In this document: positions 4,735 to 6,680 of the stretch, piece after piece
Layout of the letters: each line of letters starts with the position of its first letter
Position numbering within the stretch: the stretch's first letter is position 1
Assembly (NCBI GenBank): GCA_900557585.1
Contig: USTJ01000040.1
Location: forward strand, 1-6,680
From: an uncultured Eubacteriales bacterium
GTDB lineage: Bacteria > Bacillota > Clostridia > Christensenellales > UBA1242
DNA length: 6,680 nucleotides
Direction of reading: 5' to 3'
Translations under genes and position numbers: made by a program
The notes under the pieces: generated by a model
What the model was told of the DNA's origin: nothing
Seen by the model: only the letters and a program-made list of their open reading frames with translations
Database searches by the model: none

Positions 4735-6140
4735 TGGAATTTGATGTTGTAATCGGGCTTGAAATTCATGCCGAACTTAAAACAAAAACCAAAGTTTTTT
4801 GCTCTTGTAAAAACGAATTTGGTGCAAAGCCAAACACAAACACTTGTCCAATTTGCACAGGTGCACCGGGTGCTTTGCCAATTTTAAACAAAAAAGCAGT
4901 TGAACTTTGCATCAAGGCGGGGCTTTGTTTTGGTTGTAAAATCAACAACTATGCCGTGATGGAAAGAAAAAACTATTTCTATCCAGACCTTTCAAAAGCC
5001 TATCAAATTTCGCAAATGGTTCACCCAATTTGCCTTGGTGGAAAAGTGGTTTTGGACAGCGGAAAAGAAATGCTTTTGAACCGCATTCACCTTGAAGAAG
5101 ATGCCGGAAAACTTGTTCACGTTTCAAAAGCGGTTGGAACACTTATCGACTATAACCGTGGCGGAACCCCTCTCATTGAAATTGTAACCGAACCTGTGTT
5201 TTCATGTGCAGAAGAGGTTGATGAGTTTTTGAAAAAAGTTCGTGAAACTTTGATTTTTGCAGATGTTGCAAACTGCAAAATGGAACAAGGAGGAATGAGG
5301 TGCGATGTGAACTTGTCGCTTAAACCAAAGGGCTCAAACGTTCTTGGAACACGAACCGAAATGAAAAACCTTAACTCTTTTAAAAGTGTTTCGCGTGCCA
5401 TTTTATATGAGATTGAAAGACAAAAAGATGTTCTTTCTCACGGCGGAACCATATATCAAGAAACTCGAAAATGGGATGACTCTCTTGGTGAAAACTTCAC
5501 AATGCGAACAAAAGAAGAAGCCCAAGACTATCGCTATTTTCCAGACCCAGACATTTTGCCTTTCACAATTTCAGATGAAGATGTTTCTCGCATTAAAAAC
5601 GAAATTCCAGCCTTGCCACAAGCAAGAAGAGAAAAATATGTTTCAGAATATGGAATTTCTAAAATTGACAGCGAACATTTAACAGACAGTAAATATGTTT
5701 CGGACTATTTTGAAAAATGTGTTTCACTTTTTGACAAGCCAAAGAAAATCAGCAACTGGATTTTGACAGATTTGTTCCGTCTTGTGAAAGATGAAAAAAG
5801 TTTTGTTTTCCCAGTTTCAGAAGAAGAGTTGGTTTTAATTATAAAAATGGTTGAAGATGGAAAACTTACAAAAACAAACGGGCTTGTTGTTTTGGACGAA
5901 ACCATAAAAACTCACAAAAATCCAGAAGAAATTGCAAAAGAAAAGAATCTCATTTCTATTATTTCAGAAGAAGACATCAAAAAGATTTTGGAAAGATTTA
6001 AAGCCGAAAATCCAAAAGCAGTTGAAGACTTTAAAAAAGACCCAAAGGTTACGAGTTTTATTATTGGTTATGTAATGAAAAACACACAAGGCAAAGCAAA
6101 CGGAACTCTTGTTCGCGATTTGATTTCAAAAATGTTTTAA
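4734..6140 (+). CDS. gatB: Asp/Glu-tRNA amidotransferase subunit B
   Basis: GatB binds the mischarged tRNA and activates the side-chain carboxylate with ATP, so that ammonia channelled from GatA can form the amide. The 468 residues compare with a usual 475-480. The start shows GLEIH (residues 8-12), where the family places metal-binding and kinase-site residues. A zinc-type cysteine set follows: C23 and C25 (CSC), C38 and C41 (CPIC). RKNYFYPDL and the TEMKNLNSF segment are highly conserved tRNA and active-site regions. The last 150 or so residues form the helical GatB/YqeY domain that contacts the tRNA. The start at 4734 is preferred because GGAGG (4722-4726) lies 7 bases upstream and the protein begins MEFDVVIGLE, as family members do; an upstream in-frame ATG at 4713 has no support. 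This is the last gene of the operon. Confidence 0.97.
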   Translation: MEFDVVIGLEIHAELKTKTKVFCSCKNEFGAKPNTNTCPICTGAPGALPILNKKAVELCIKAGLCFGCKINNYAVMERKNYFYPDLSKAYQISQMVHPICLGGKVVLDSGKEMLLNRIHLEEDAGKLVHVSKAVGTLIDYNRGGTPLIEIVTEPVFSCAEEVDEFLKKVRETLIFADVANCKMEQGGMRCDVNLSLKPKGSNVLGTRTEMKNLNSFKSVSRAILYEIERQKDVLSHGGTIYQETRKWDDSLGENFTMRTKEEAQDYRYFPDPDILPFTISDEDVSRIKNEIPALPQARREKYVSEYGISKIDSEHLTDSKYVSDYFEKCVSLFDKPKKISNWILTDLFRLVKDEKSFVFPVSEEELVLIIKMVEDGKLTKTNGLVVLDETIKTHKNPEEIAKEKNLISIISEEDIKKILERFKAENPKAVEDFKKDPKVTSFIIGYVMKNTQGKANGTLVRDLISKMF

Positions 6141-6151
6141 ACTTTCAAATA

Positions 6152-6181
6152 AAAAAATCATGCAATTTTGCATGATTTTTT
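6152..6181. terminator. Strong, probably bidirectional terminator after gatB
   Basis: AAAAAATCATGCA (6152-6164) pairs perfectly with TGCATGATTTTTT (6169-6181) across a 4-base loop, giving 13 base pairs. The stem carries A-runs on its 5' side and T-runs on its 3' side, so it can act in both directions. It begins 11 bases after the gatB stop and separates two converging transcription units. Confidence 0.88.
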
Positions 6182-6257
6182 CTTTGTTTATGGGTTTGTT
6201 TTATATGTTTTGCGTTTTTTAATATAGATTTATGTTTTTATGTTGATATATTGTTTT

Positions 6258-6293
6258 AAAAACTGCAAAAACGGTTATTTTTGTGCGGTTTTT
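6258..6293 (-). terminator. Possible terminator of the - strand PLP enzyme gene
   Basis: Two 6-bp stems, AAAAAC/GTTTTT (6258-6263 with 6288-6293) and CAAAAA/TTTTTG (6266-6271 with 6278-6283), are separated by a small internal loop and capped by CGGTTA. On the - strand it lies 15 bases past the TAA stop, and the T-run is part of the stem. It is AT-rich and weaker than the 6152-6181 structure, which may serve as backup. I see no gene in the rest of 6182-6308. Confidence 0.35.
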
Positions 6294-6308
6294 GTGTGAA
6301 ATTTTGCA

Positions 6309-6680
6309 TTATTTGTTTATAATATTGTTTAAAGCAATCATAATGCCAAGTTTGCCATATTCATAGGTCAGTCCGCCTTGCATAAATGCGAAATATGGTG
6401 GGGTCATTGGGCCGTCGCAACTAAGTTCAATTGTCGCACCAGAAATGAAACTTCCGCCAGCCATAACCTCGTCATGAGGATAGCCGTCCATAGGGGCAGG
6501 AACAGGAGTAACAAAACTGTCAATTGGGCAACCAAATTGAATTCCTTTGCAAAATTCAACAAGATTTTCTGCGGTGTTCAATTTGATTGTTTGAATAATG
6601 TCGGTTCTTTTTTCATCAAAAGTTGGTGAGACTTCATATCCAAGTTCTTCAAGCATTGCGCTTGCGAAAACAGCGGGTTT
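6309..6680 (-). CDS. Methionine gamma-lyase family (aluminium resistance-like) protein, C-terminal part
   Basis: The frame is open from the window edge (6680) to a TAA at 6309-6311 on the - strand, giving 123 residues of the C-terminus. The N-terminal two thirds, including the PLP-binding lysine, lie outside. Conserved blocks of this fold-type I PLP family are visible: AMLEELGYEVSP, then DSFVTPVPAPMDGYPHDEVMAGGSF, written here only as the start DSFVTP and end AGGSF, then GATIELSCDGP and MQGGLTYEYGK. Members are annotated as methionine gamma-lyase family or aluminium resistance protein (YnbB-like). Their physiological substrate is poorly defined, so function beyond PLP-dependent amino acid chemistry is not inferred. 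It converges on the gatB operon and is not part of it. An internal Met at 6656 is not the start, because the conserved frame continues upstream. Confidence 0.88.
   Translation of the reverse strand, partial: KPAVFASAMLEELGYEVSPTFDEKRTDIIQTIKLNTAENLVEFCKGIQFGCPIDSFVTPVPAPMDGYPHDEVMAGGSFISGATIELSCDGPMTPPYFAFMQGGLTYEYGKLGIMIALNNIINK

Overview
The window looks like chromosomal DNA from an AT-rich member of the Bacillota, most likely an uncultured Clostridia-type lineage. The reasons are low GC content, near-exclusive CAA for glutamine, strong AGGAG-type ribosome binding sites, sigma-A-like promoters, intrinsic terminators with T-tracts, and a GatCAB amidotransferase operon. Lineage is an inference from composition and gene content only.

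Layout, left to right: the last 15 codons of an unidentified + strand gene and its strong intrinsic terminator (1-90); a peptidase-S51/dipeptidase-E-like gene (150-857); a leader region (about 973-1319) with no long gene but dense regulatory content; the operon aspS-gatC-gatA-gatB (1320-6140) with tight spacing and TAATG overlaps; a strong, probably bidirectional terminator (6152-6181); a T-rich intergenic stretch; and, converging on the - strand, the 3' end of a methionine gamma-lyase family (PLP enzyme) gene cut by the window edge.

The centrepiece is the leader. A consensus promoter (TTGACA, 17 bp, TATAAT, with an extended TG) and a strong RBS drive a 30-codon ORF (1029-1121) with seven consecutive Asn codons and 10 Asn in total, but no Asp or Gln. 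An intrinsic terminator follows (1145-1181). The 3' part of the leader ORF can pair with the 5' arm of the terminator (antiterminator, 12 bp), and also with the leader's own Shine-Dalgarno region (protector, 9 bp). This is the full layout of a trp/his-type ribosome-mediated attenuator, with asparagine as the sensed amino acid. It stands in front of AspRS and GatCAB, which together make Asn-tRNA(Asn) by the indirect (transamidation) route. AspRS carries His31 in the anticodon-binding domain, as in known non-discriminating bacterial AspRSs.

Proposed logic: when Asn-tRNA(Asn) is scarce, ribosomes stall on the Asn run, the antiterminator forms, and aspS-gatCAB is transcribed. When it is plentiful, ribosomes run to the leader stop codon and transcription ends before aspS. 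I know of no description of this arrangement. It rests on sequence reading and has not been tested.
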